Position numbers and translations under genes: made by a program. The notes below the pieces were generated by a model. It saw nothing but the letters and a program-made list of their open reading frames with translations. It searched no databases and was not told where the DNA came from. From Winogradskyella echinorum (GTDB taxonomy: Bacteria > Bacteroidota > Bacteroidia > Flavobacteriales > Flavobacteriaceae), in assembly GCF_014297365.1 (NCBI RefSeq), contig NZ_JACOQD010000002.1, forward strand, positions 496,001 to 560,000: 64,000 nt of DNA. Direction: 5' to 3'. The stretch's first letter is position 1, and the number at the start of each line of letters is the position of its first letter. Shown piece by piece: positions 33,701 through 41,562 of this stretch.

Positions 33701-33737
33701 TAAAAAGGCTGAACTATTTACACCAATAATTCAGCCT
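33701..33737 (-). terminator. Partial terminator between aldehyde dehydrogenase and DUF779
   Basis: Arms AGGCTGAA (33706-33713) and TTCAGCCT (33730-33737), a perfect 8-bp stem with a 16-base loop, followed on the minus strand by five Ts. It may reduce read-through into DUF779 and acs instead of stopping it. Confidence 0.55.
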
Positions 33738-33756
33738 AACTGCTAATAATAAATTC

Positions 33757-35256
33757 TTAAAAGAACCCTAACTTATTCTTATCGTAAGAAATTAGCATGT
33801 TTTTTGTTTGTCTGTAATGGCTCATCATCATTAGATGATTTTCTCTACCAAATCCAGATTTTTTATAGCCTCCAAAAGGTGCATGTGCAGGATAAGCATG
33901 GTAACAGTTAACCCAAACGCGACCTGCTTTTATTGCTCTTGGTATTTGATAGAGTTGATGAGCATCTCTTGTCCAAACACCTGCTCCTAAACCATATAAA
34001 GTATCGTTTGCAATTTCTAGTGCTTCAGCTTCATCTTTAAATTTAGTGACACATGCTACTGGTCCAAAAATTTCTTCTTGAAACACTCTCATCTTATTAT
34101 GACCTTCTAATAAAGTTGGTTTTATGTAATAACCATTAGCTAAATCGCCATCTAATTTATTTGCCGATCCTCCAGTTAAAACTTTTGCTCCTTCTTCTTT
34201 ACCAATTTTAAAATAGGACTGAATTTTTTCATATTGGTCGTTTGATGCTTGCGCTCCCACCATACAACTACTATCGTAAGGACTTGTTTGCACTATAGCT
34301 TCAGTTCTTGCTATAACGCGCTCCATAAATTTATCATATATATCTTCTTGTACTAAAATTCTTGACGGACAAGTACAAACTTCACCTTGATTAAAAGCAA
34401 ATAAAACAGCACCTTCAATTGCTTTATCTAAAAACGCATCATCCTCATCCATAACACTATTAAAGAAAATATTTGGAGATTTACCACCTAATTCCATTGT
34501 CACCGGATTAAGGTTCTTTGAGGCATATTGCATAATGAGTTGACCAGTTGTTGTTTCACCAGTAAAGGCAACTTTATCTACTTTAGAACTCGATGCTAAC
34601 GGTTTACCAGCTTCTGGTCCAAATCCATGGACAATATTAATAACACCTGGAGGGAAAACATCTGCAATTTTTTCCATTAATAAGGTCGCTGTAGATGGTG
34701 TTTGTTCTGCTGGCTTTAGCACCACACAATTACCTGTTGCAAGTGCTGGAGGTAATTTCCACGATAGCATTAATAAAGGAAAATTCCACGGTATAATTTG
34801 TCCGACCACACCAAGCGGTTCTTTAATATTCATGGATAAAGTGTTCTGGTCTAGTTCAGTTGCACTACCCTCTTCTGCTCTAATACATGCCGCAAAATAA
34901 CGCCAATGATCTACACTTAATGGTATATCTGCATTAAGTGTCTCTCTAATAGGCTTACCATTATCACAAGTTTCAACTAGTGCAAACTCTTCTAAATTAG
35001 CCTCAATAATATCTGCAACTTTATTTAATAATGTTGCACGTTCTGTTGCAGATGTATTTCCCCAAGCTTCTTTTGCTGCGTTTGCTGCATCAACTGCATT
35101 TTCTACATCTTCCTTTTGAGATCGAGGATACTTTGCAATAATACTTCCATCAACTGGCGATGTGTTATCAAAATAATCTCCACCTACTGGAGGTACAAAT
35201 TTTCCGTTTATAAAATTGGAATATTTTTCTTTAAATTGTGGCTTAGAATAACTCAT
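33757..35256 (-). CDS. Aldehyde dehydrogenase (ExaC/acetaldehyde type)
   Basis: A 499-residue NAD(P)-dependent aldehyde dehydrogenase. Motifs: [34 protein letters not shown] with the general-base Glu, the catalytic Cys in [13 protein letters not shown], and [19 protein letters not shown] (two Cys close together) is characteristic of the ExaC/AldB group acting on acetaldehyde and similar short aldehydes. Context: DUF779 and acs downstream (acetaldehyde to acetate to acetyl-CoA) and a divergent AraC regulator upstream. The minus-strand promoter-like box TAACTTTA is at 35322-35315, with direct repeats just upstream of it. Confidence 0.94.
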   Translation of the reverse strand: MSYSKPQFKEKYSNFINGKFVPPVGGDYFDNTSPVDGSIIAKYPRSQKEDVENAVDAANAAKEAWGNTSATERATLLNKVADIIEANLEEFALVETCDNGKPIRETLNADIPLSVDHWRYFAACIRAEEGSATELDQNTLSMNIKEPLGVVGQIIPWNFPLLMLSWKLPPALATGNCVVLKPAEQTPSTATLLMEKIADVFPPGVINIVHGFGPEAGKPLASSSKVDKVAFTGETTTGQLIMQYASKNLNPVTMELGGKSPNIFFNSVMDEDDAFLDKAIEGAVLFAFNQGEVCTCPSRILVQEDIYDKFMERVIARTEAIVQTSPYDSSCMVGAQASNDQYEKIQSYFKIGKEEGAKVLTGGSANKLDGDLANGYYIKPTLLEGHNKMRVFQEEIFGPVACVTKFKDEAEALEIANDTLYGLGAGVWTRDAHQLYQIPRAIKAGRVWVNCYHAYPAHAPFGGYKKSGFGRENHLMMMSHYRQTKNMLISYDKNKLGFF

Positions 35257-35343
35257 AATAAATTGCTATTTATTTAATTAATTAGTATAAATTTTATGCA
35301 TTAGATAATTTTGATAAAGTTATTTTATCGAATCCCGAATTAA

Positions 35344-35374
35344 TTGAACATATTTATTATACTTTTGAACATAT
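35344..35374. promoter_or_regulatory. Probable AraC-family operator (direct repeats with 21-bp period)
   Basis: TTGAACATAT at 35344-35353 and again at 35365-35374, identical over ten bases and exactly 21 bp (two DNA turns) apart. The proximal copy lies 22 bp upstream of TAACTTTA, the aldehyde dehydrogenase -7-like box. AraC-type activators commonly bind such direct repeats next to the promoter. Confidence 0.72.
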
Positions 35375-35418
35375 CTCTTATATTAAATTTTTAATATTAT
35401 TTTTTTGTAATATTGAGT

Positions 35419-36330
35419 ATGAATGGATTATTAAGCAATCATAAAAGCAATAGAAAACTTACTACATTAGTTGAAAATAGAACAACTTATAGTGCTGAGT
35501 ATGCTGAACTTAATATTTATGAAACTCATGCCTTTGCTGAACAAGTATCCTTAACTTTCGATTTTCCTATTATAGCAAGTATGCTTACAGGTAAAAAAAT
35601 AATGCATATCGATGGTTTTGATGCTTTTGATTTTTTTCCTGGTGAATCTGTTGTAATGCCAACCAATAAAGAAATGGTTATTGATTTTCCCTTAGCAACA
35701 AAAGATCAACCAACGCAATGCCTAGCCTTAGGAATAGATGCTTTTAAAATTGAAGAAGTGGTTGAAAAATTTAACCATAATGTTGCTATAGAATATGAAA
35801 ACAACAATTGGGATTTAGACCAAAACGCATCACATCTCATTAACAATGTTGATGTTAATCATTTAATTGAACGTTTAACGCATACCTTCACTAATAGCAA
35901 TAAGTCTAAGGATGTTTTACTCGATTTAATGATACAAGAATTGATTGTTAGATTATTACAAACCAAAGCAAAATCTTTAATTGTAAATGACACTCATATT
36001 TTTAATGATACTAGAATCGGTACAGTTATTAAGTACATAAAGGACAACTTAACCAATAAAGATATTTCTGTAGATTTATTAGCAAAGAAAGCTTACATGA
36101 GCACTTCTCATTTCCATAAGCAGTTTAAAAACACATTAGGAATCTCACCTATTGATTATATAAATTCTGAAAAAATTAAGTTTTCCAAAAAGTTAATTAA
36201 AGAATGTAAAAACTTGAGAATGTCTGAAATTGCCTATAAATCTGGTTTCAATAATACCAGTTATTTCAATAGACAATTTAAAAAAATGGAAATGATAACT
36301 CCTCAACAATTTAAAGCTTCACTTGCTTAA
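35419..36330 (+). CDS. AraC-family transcriptional regulator
   Basis: A 303-residue regulator: an N-terminal sensing region (AraC-type N-terminal domain, about 20-190, with LTFDFPIIASMLTGKKIMH) and a C-terminal double helix-turn-helix (about 205-300) with VDLLAKKAYMSTSHFHKQFKNTLG and MSEIAYKSGFNNTSYFNRQFKK. Divergent from the aldehyde dehydrogenase, so it probably activates that gene in response to an aldehyde or alcohol. An upstream TTG (35413) gives only two extra residues and is less likely. Its own promoter is not clear. Confidence 0.92.
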   Translation: MNGLLSNHKSNRKLTTLVENRTTYSAEYAELNIYETHAFAEQVSLTFDFPIIASMLTGKKIMHIDGFDAFDFFPGESVVMPTNKEMVIDFPLATKDQPTQCLALGIDAFKIEEVVEKFNHNVAIEYENNNWDLDQNASHLINNVDVNHLIERLTHTFTNSNKSKDVLLDLMIQELIVRLLQTKAKSLIVNDTHIFNDTRIGTVIKYIKDNLTNKDISVDLLAKKAYMSTSHFHKQFKNTLGISPIDYINSEKIKFSKKLIKECKNLRMSEIAYKSGFNNTSYFNRQFKKMEMITPQQFKASLA

Positions 36331-36345
36331 AGCTTAGCTCTAAAT

Positions 36346-38082
36346 TTAATGCTGAACAGCTTCACCTGCTCCACTAGGAATTCTTATATGCTCAACTATA
36401 TCCTGAACCTCTTGAGGTGGCGCTTTTGTGAACTTCATTATGGTTATCGATACAATGAAATTAAGTAGCATCGCTATAGTACCAAAACCTTCTGGTGAAA
36501 TTCCGAACCACCATTGACTTTTATCTGGTAATACGTCGTCAAACCAACCTAGCTTATATTTCATCATATATAGTAGCATACTCACTATTCCAACAATCAT
36601 TCCGGCAATAGCACCTTCTTTATTCATACGCTTATAAAAAATGCCTAAAATAATTGCTGGGAAGAACGATGCAGCTGCTAAACCAAATGCCAAAGCGACA
36701 ACAGCAGCGACAAATCCTGGAGGATTAATACCAAAATAACCTGCAACACATACTGCACCAACAGCAGACAAACGTGCAGCCACTAATTCTCCCTTTTCAG
36801 AAATTGAAGGTTTTAAAATTTTCTTGATTAAATCGTGAGATACAGATGAAGAAATCACCAACAACAATCCAGCTGCTGTTGATAATGCTGCAGCTAATCC
36901 ACCTGCTGCAACCAAAGCAATAACCCAATTGGGCAATTTAGCAATTTCAGGATTGGCTAATACCATTATATCTCTATCTACTGTCAATTCATTTTTAGCT
37001 TCATCAGCAACATAACTGATTAGTCCATCATTATTCTTGTCTTCGAACTTTATTAAACCTGTTGTTTCCCATTTCTTAAACCATTCTGGCACATTGGCAT
37101 AAGATTGGTTAGAAACCGTTTCAATCATATTTGTTCTAGCAAAAGCTGCAACTGCAGGTGCAGTGGTATATAAAATAACGATAAGTAGCAAGGCTATTCC
37201 TGCAGATTTTCTGGCATCCTTTACACGCTTCACCGTAAAAAATCTAACAATAACATGAGGCAAACCTGCTGTACCAACCATTAATGCCAAGGTTATTGCA
37301 AATACATCAATGGTAGATTTAGAACCTTCGGTATACTCAGAAAAACCAAGTTCTGTACTTAAACCATCTAGTTTATCTAATAAATAAGTGCCCGAACCAT
37401 CACTCAACTCAGCACCAAAACCTAATTGTGGAATTGGATTGCCTGTCATTTGAATTGAAATAAAAATAGCAGGTACCATAAAGGCAAATATTAAAACGCA
37501 ATATTGTGCTACCTGCGTGTATGTAATGCCTTTCATTCCGCCAAGAACTGCATAAAAAAGTACAATTAACATTCCTATAATAACACCTGTATTGATATCA
37601 ACTTCGAGAAATCGAGAAAATACGATACCAACTCCACGCATTTGACCTGCGACATAAGTAAAGGACACTAGCAATGCACAAAACACAGCAACGATTCTTG
37701 CCGTTTTAGAATAATAACGATCACCTATAAAATCTGGAACTGTAAACTTTCCAAACTTACGTAAGTATGGAGCTAACAATAATGCGAGTAATACATAGCC
37801 ACCAGTCCATCCCATTAGATAAACGGCTCCATCATAACCAGCAAAAGAAATAATACCAGCCATAGAAATAAACGATGCAGCACTCATCCAATCTGCAGCC
37901 GTTGCCATACCATTAGCTAATGGTGACACTCCACCACCAGCAACGTAAAAATCTTTGGTTGAGCCTGCTCTAGACCAAATGGCAATACCAATATAAATCG
38001 TGAAAGTAATTCCGACTAAAATGTAGGTCCATGTTTGCACATCTAACTGTGCTAAAAAGAATATTTTATTCATCATAGCCAT
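36346..38082 (-). CDS. Sodium:solute symporter, acetate-type (VC_2705 group, large subunit)
   Basis: A 578-residue membrane protein with about 13 helices of the SSS (LeuT-fold) family. TIYIGIAIWSRAG, FYVAGGGVSPLANGMATAADWMS, GGMKGITYTQVAQYCVL and AALSTAAGLLLVISSSVSHD are conserved. It belongs to the VC_2705 (TIGR03648) group, which pairs with a DUF4212 small subunit. Acetate transport is plausible from acs and ALDH nearby, but the substrate is not proven. Start: 38082, with overlaps to the DUF4212 stop at 38066; ATGs at 38076 and 38073 are alternatives. Confidence 0.9.
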   Translation of the reverse strand: MAMMNKIFFLAQLDVQTWTYILVGITFTIYIGIAIWSRAGSTKDFYVAGGGVSPLANGMATAADWMSAASFISMAGIISFAGYDGAVYLMGWTGGYVLLALLLAPYLRKFGKFTVPDFIGDRYYSKTARIVAVFCALLVSFTYVAGQMRGVGIVFSRFLEVDINTGVIIGMLIVLFYAVLGGMKGITYTQVAQYCVLIFAFMVPAIFISIQMTGNPIPQLGFGAELSDGSGTYLLDKLDGLSTELGFSEYTEGSKSTIDVFAITLALMVGTAGLPHVIVRFFTVKRVKDARKSAGIALLLIVILYTTAPAVAAFARTNMIETVSNQSYANVPEWFKKWETTGLIKFEDKNNDGLISYVADEAKNELTVDRDIMVLANPEIAKLPNWVIALVAAGGLAAALSTAAGLLLVISSSVSHDLIKKILKPSISEKGELVAARLSAVGAVCVAGYFGINPPGFVAAVVALAFGLAAASFFPAIILGIFYKRMNKEGAIAGMIVGIVSMLLYMMKYKLGWFDDVLPDKSQWWFGISPEGFGTIAMLLNFIVSITIMKFTKAPPQEVQDIVEHIRIPSGAGEAVQH

Positions 38083-38320
38083 ATTTTTTGTCTAGATTAT
38101 TCATCAACTTTACATAAACAAATATGAGAATTACAAACACATACATAGAGCCTTGTTGTGCAAACCAGAACCCTAATTTAAAACCACCTATTTTAATGGC
38201 ATTTAATTCTTCTTTAAGCAATATACCTGCACCATAAGAGACTAAAAACCATATAGCTAATAAAATTAGAACATACTTTATATTCTCTCGCCAATAGGCT
38301 TTTGCGTTATTAGTTGTCAT
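38066..38320 (-). CDS. DUF4212 symporter small subunit
   Basis: An 84-residue protein with two membrane helices (about 13-33 and 47-67). AYWRENIKYVLILLAIWFLVS and FWFAQQGSMYVFVILIFVYV are typical of DUF4212 (TIGR03647). It is the small partner of the VC_2705-type symporter that follows. It overlaps the upstream AGCS gene by 11 bp and the downstream symporter by up to 17 bp, so the three are translationally coupled. Confidence 0.93.
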   Translation of the reverse strand: MTTNNAKAYWRENIKYVLILLAIWFLVSYGAGILLKEELNAIKIGGFKLGFWFAQQGSMYVFVILIFVYVKLMNNLDKKYGYDE

Positions 38321-39698
38321 TTTTACTAAGTTTTTGTCGTTTTGAGTAAGCTTTTAATTCTTTAATAACTTTAGGTGCTAAAATTATGGTTGCAAACATT
38401 GTAGGTATTGCCATTAAAGCAAATACACCATCAATAAGATTAATCATCATGCTTAAGCTTGTTGTAGCACCAATTAATATACTTAAGATATAGAAGTAAT
38501 TGTAATAATGTTTTTTGTCTGCTCCAAATAGGAATGACATACATTTTGTACCGTAATACGAATATGAAAACAACGAACTCATACTAAATACGGCAATACA
38601 TACTAGTAATGCATATTTACCATAATTTGGCATCACATCTGCAAAAGCCGAAGCTGTAAGACTCACACCATTATTAGATGTTGTTTCCCAAACACCTGTA
38701 ACTAAAATAGCCAAAGCTGTTAGAGTACAAACTACAAGTGTATCTATTGCAGGTCCTAACATAGCCACTAAACCTTCTCTTATAGGCTCGTCTGTTTTTG
38801 CTGCTCCATGTGCCATTGGGGCAGTACCAATACCTGCTTCGTTTGAAAATGCTCCACGCTTTATACCATGTAAAATAAGAGCTCCTAAAACTCCACCTAA
38901 AAAGGTGTCATCTTTTGGATAATAATTAGCTGCAAAAGCATCTGTAAAAATGAGTTTTAAATAATAAGGTAACACATCGCTATGCGCAAACAGAATAATA
39001 ATCACTAAAATAAAATATAACACTACCATACTTGGCACTAAACGCGATGCAACATTACTTATACGTTTAATGCCGCCAAGAATAACTAAGGCTGTTATAC
39101 TCACTAAAAGAATTCCTATAATAAGATTACTATACAACCCAACTTCTACTCCATTAGGAATTAATAAAATATCATTTAAAGCTTGTGTTAGTTGATTGAC
39201 GTTAAACACTGGTAATGCACCTATAAGGCCACAAAAACTAAAAAATATAGCTAAAGGTTTCCAAGATTTCCCTAATCCTTCAGTTATAAAATACATAGGT
39301 CCACCCTGTATTTCGCCAGCACTATCTTTTCCACGATAAAGAATGGCAAGCGTACAGGTGAAAAATTTAGTAGACATACCTATTACGGCACTCACCCACA
39401 TCCAAAATACAGCACCAGGACCACCAATGGATATGGCCACGGCAACACCAGCAATATTGCCCATACCAACGGTTGAAGATAATGCAGTCATCAATGCTTG
39501 AAAATGTGAGATCTGACCAGGATCATTTGGATCGTCGTATTTACCTCTCAATACACTTATAGCATGGCCAATATGTCTAAATGGTAAAAACTGAGAACGA
39601 ATTAATAAATATAAGCCACCTCCAATTAATAATATGAGTAAGGGTAAACCCCAAGCAAGATTTGAAAAATCACTGAGTAGTTGGTTGAGTGTATCCAT
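38310..39698 (-). CDS. Alanine/glycine:cation symporter (AGCS family)
   Basis: A 462-residue membrane protein with about 11 helices. The AGCS signature is visible: GLPLLILLIGGGLYLLIRS near the start, SSTVGMGNIAGVAVAI, GAVFWMWVSAVIGMSTKF, FSNEAGIGTAPMAHGAAKT and GPAIDTLVVCTLTALAIL. It probably takes up alanine or glycine with Na+. It is the first gene of the coupled AGCS/DUF4212/symporter operon, an unusual pairing of an amino-acid and a carboxylate carrier. Confidence 0.92.
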   Translation of the reverse strand: MDTLNQLLSDFSNLAWGLPLLILLIGGGLYLLIRSQFLPFRHIGHAISVLRGKYDDPNDPGQISHFQALMTALSSTVGMGNIAGVAVAISIGGPGAVFWMWVSAVIGMSTKFFTCTLAILYRGKDSAGEIQGGPMYFITEGLGKSWKPLAIFFSFCGLIGALPVFNVNQLTQALNDILLIPNGVEVGLYSNLIIGILLVSITALVILGGIKRISNVASRLVPSMVVLYFILVIIILFAHSDVLPYYLKLIFTDAFAANYYPKDDTFLGGVLGALILHGIKRGAFSNEAGIGTAPMAHGAAKTDEPIREGLVAMLGPAIDTLVVCTLTALAILVTGVWETTSNNGVSLTASAFADVMPNYGKYALLVCIAVFSMSSLFSYSYYGTKCMSFLFGADKKHYYNYFYILSILIGATTSLSMMINLIDGVFALMAIPTMFATIILAPKVIKELKAYSKRQKLSKNDN

Positions 39699-39925
39699 AG
39701 ATTATAAATGTACTAAACCAAATAAACTTATGGTAGGATGTTTACAAATAATTTAAGATGTATTAATTTATAATTCTAATCAACTCAGCTATGCACTTAG
39801 TTAAGTAACATAATTATAACCACTATATTTCAACACTTTAAAAATTTATTTAGCGTCAAAATAAGTTTTAAAAAGCATTACATCTACAAAACTCTCTATT
39901 GTTTAGGAATACATCTACTTATAAA

Positions 39926-39957
39926 CAAAAAAAGACGAAAACGGTCTAGTTTTCGCC
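39926..39957 (-). terminator. Terminator overlapping the end of the 39946 gene
   Basis: Minus-strand GGCGAAAAC (39957-39949), loop TAGACC, GTTTTCGTC (39942-39934), then seven Ts. The 5' arm encodes the last three codons (Gly-Glu-Asn) and the TAG stop lies in the loop. Confidence 0.8.
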
Positions 39958-40434
39958 TTTGGGATTCTTAAATTCTAACTGATATTTTTCTAGGAATTTT
40001 TTCTGTCTGTCAATCATTTGTTGCCTCATCTTATCGATATTCATAAAATCTTTTCCAAAAGGACTTCCAAAAAAATCATTGTTAAAGAAGCGATTACTAA
40101 ACAATGAATCTTTAGAAAAAACATCTTCAAATCCATCATTTTCAAACTTTGAGAAATTTGTAAAAAATCTTGACTTAAAAGATTGCATTACACTATCCCT
40201 TTGCATGGATGAAAGGTGATCATACTTGCCACTAGATGACCAAGAATAAATACTATCGTATCTAATTAAATTGCCTTCTTCATCAAATTCTTTATCAACT
40301 TTCCAAGATCCTTTTGGTTTTTCAACAACATTTTTTTCGGGTTCTTTAGCTTTTTTTTCATTCGCTTGTTTTTCTTGGCCTTTACAGCCGATACTTAAAA
40401 AAAATAACATTAATAATAAAATATACTTTTTCAT
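39946..40434 (-). CDS. Lipoprotein of unknown function
   Basis: A 162-residue lipoprotein starting MKKYILLLMLFFLSIGC, with the lipobox ending at Cys17 followed by KGQEKQ. The rest is charged and Phe/Asp-rich (FFTNFSKFENDGFEDVF, FGKDFMNIDKMRQQMIDRQKK), with a region KGSWKVDKEFDEEGNLIRYDS typical of small Bacteroidota lipoproteins. Function unknown. An upstream ATG (40458) would add residues before the signal and was rejected. The previous gene on this strand is DUF2158, 33 bp upstream. Confidence 0.8.
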   Translation of the reverse strand: MKKYILLLMLFFLSIGCKGQEKQANEKKAKEPEKNVVEKPKGSWKVDKEFDEEGNLIRYDSIYSWSSSGKYDHLSSMQRDSVMQSFKSRFFTNFSKFENDGFEDVFSKDSLFSNRFFNNDFFGSPFGKDFMNIDKMRQQMIDRQKKFLEKYQLEFKNPKGEN

Positions 40435-40467
40435 TATCTTGAAATTTAAATTATACATCTAAAGAGT

Positions 40468-40698
40468 TTATATCTTATATAAACCTCCAGGTTCAGTCAC
40501 TTTAATCAATCTGTTTTGGTGAAAAACTTCAGAAATTCGTTCACCATTTTTGTACCAAATACACTCTAAATAATTATTATTATCTACCAATCCAAAAAAT
40601 GAATCTTTCTTTGTAATATATTTTAATACTTCCATTTTTGGTGCTAACGCTTTTCCTTTTAATTTAACCCAATCACCAGATTTAAATTTTCTAGTCAT
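40468..40698 (-). CDS. DUF2158/YodC-like small protein
   Basis: A 76-residue protein starting MTRKFKSGDWVKLKGKALAP and containing LVDNNNYLECIWYKNGERISEVFHQNRL. This matches the short beta-barrel YodC/DUF2158 family: an opening (F)xxGDxVxLKSGxPxM, then CxWF, and a final F(x)xxxL. Function unknown. It is separated from hsp20 by the terminator at 40735-40761. Confidence 0.82.
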   Translation of the reverse strand: MTRKFKSGDWVKLKGKALAPKMEVLKYITKKDSFFGLVDNNNYLECIWYKNGERISEVFHQNRLIKVTEPGGLYKI

Positions 40699-40734
40699 AA
40701 TAAACTGAATTAAATAATTACACGAAATTATTAA

Positions 40735-40761
40735 AATGAGGTTGAAAGCATCAACCTCATT
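40735..40761. terminator. Intrinsic terminator after hsp20
   Basis: AATGAGGTTGA (40735-40745), AAGCA loop, TCAACCTCATT (40751-40761): a perfect 11-bp stem, with a short T-rich stretch on the minus side. It lies between hsp20 and the DUF2158 gene. Confidence 0.72.
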
Positions 40762-40792
40762 CTAAACAATAGCCTATAAAATAATAATACGA

Positions 40793-41269
40793 TTATGAAA
40801 TTTTAATGGTTCTTGGTGGCTTTTGCTTAGCCTCTTCTTTTTTAGGTAAAAGAATGCCTAAAATTCCATCTTTATACGTTGCATTAATCTGATCTTCATT
40901 TACACTTTCCGGTAAACTAAAAGTTCTTTTAAACGAAGAATAACCAAACTCTCTGCGCGTAAAATTGCCTTCTTGTTGTTCATTCTCTTTTTTCATTTCG
41001 GTAGAAATAGATAAGACTTGATTTTCGAGATCGACTTGAAAATCTGATTTTTTTAAACCAGGAATAGCCATTTCTACCAAAAAAGCATCAGCAGTTTCTT
41101 TAATATTTACTTTAGGTAAAGTAATTCCTGTATTAAAATTTGAAGTAAATACTGATGGTAGATCTCTGTTAAAAATATCATCCAACCAATTAGAAAAAAG
41201 AGGGAAGTTTGAATTTGAATTAGTGTTTGTCAAACTTCCGTTTTTAGGAACATTAACTAAATTGCTCAT
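40793..41269 (-). CDS. Hsp20/alpha-crystallin small heat-shock protein
   Basis: A 158-residue ATP-independent chaperone. The alpha-crystallin domain runs from about residue 48: GITLPKVNIKETADAFLVEMAIPG, FQVDLENQVLSIS, FKRTFSLPESVN and the final strand DGILGILLPKKE. The C-terminal tail PPRTIKIS carries the I-x-I motif used in oligomer assembly. The long AT-rich upstream region (41270-41562) holds several palindromes and a -7 box, pointing to dedicated stress control. Confidence 0.94.
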   Translation of the reverse strand: MSNLVNVPKNGSLTNTNSNSNFPLFSNWLDDIFNRDLPSVFTSNFNTGITLPKVNIKETADAFLVEMAIPGLKKSDFQVDLENQVLSISTEMKKENEQQEGNFTRREFGYSSFKRTFSLPESVNEDQINATYKDGILGILLPKKEEAKQKPPRTIKIS

Positions 41270-41295
41270 AATTACAAAATTTTAAATTAAACATT

Positions 41296-41311
41296 ATTTC
41301 AAATTTGAAAT
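41296..41311. promoter_or_regulatory. 16-bp perfect palindrome in the hsp20 leader
   Basis: ATTTCAAATTTGAAAT, a perfect palindrome 27 bp before the hsp20 ATG. It could be an operator or a leader hairpin. Confidence 0.45.
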
Positions 41312-41363
41312 CAATTGACTTCACTATACCTGTAACAAAAAAAATACCAGTTTAAATTAATCG

Positions 41364-41371
41364 CAAACTTA
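41364..41371 (-). promoter_or_regulatory. -7 promoter box of hsp20
   Basis: Minus-strand TAAGTTTG (41371-41364), exact TAnnTTTG, about 95 bp before the ATG. A TTG lies 22 bases upstream. Confidence 0.5.
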
Positions 41372-41400
41372 TGTGGATATTTCATAAAAATCACAAGGTG

Positions 41401-41462
41401 AAATGTCAATTATTCAGCGTAATTGTCATTTTTTCATTTAAATAAATGTCAAATTGACATTT
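41401..41462. promoter_or_regulatory. Two inverted repeats upstream of the hsp20 promoter
   Basis: AAATGTCAA-A-TTGACATTT at 41444-41462 is a perfect 9-bp inverted repeat. AAATGTCAATTA (41401-41412) and TAATTGTCATTT (41420-41431) form a second one with one mismatch per arm. They share the AAATGTCAA core and lie 30-90 bp upstream of the -7 box, as expected of an activator or repressor site. Confidence 0.55.
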
Positions 41463-41562
41463 TTCAACACAATAAACTACACAAATGAATATCAAGCTGT
41501 TAGCAACAAATGAATCAGTATAAAATAAAAATTATATTCTTTACAGATGAGCATAAACAACA

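Noticed and set aside
35344-35374. Short identical direct repeats as a CRISPR or phage attachment site
   Set aside because: Only two copies of 10 bases with an 11-base spacer, next to an AraC-type regulator; no cas genes, no spacers of CRISPR length. The same reasoning applies at 58153-58185.
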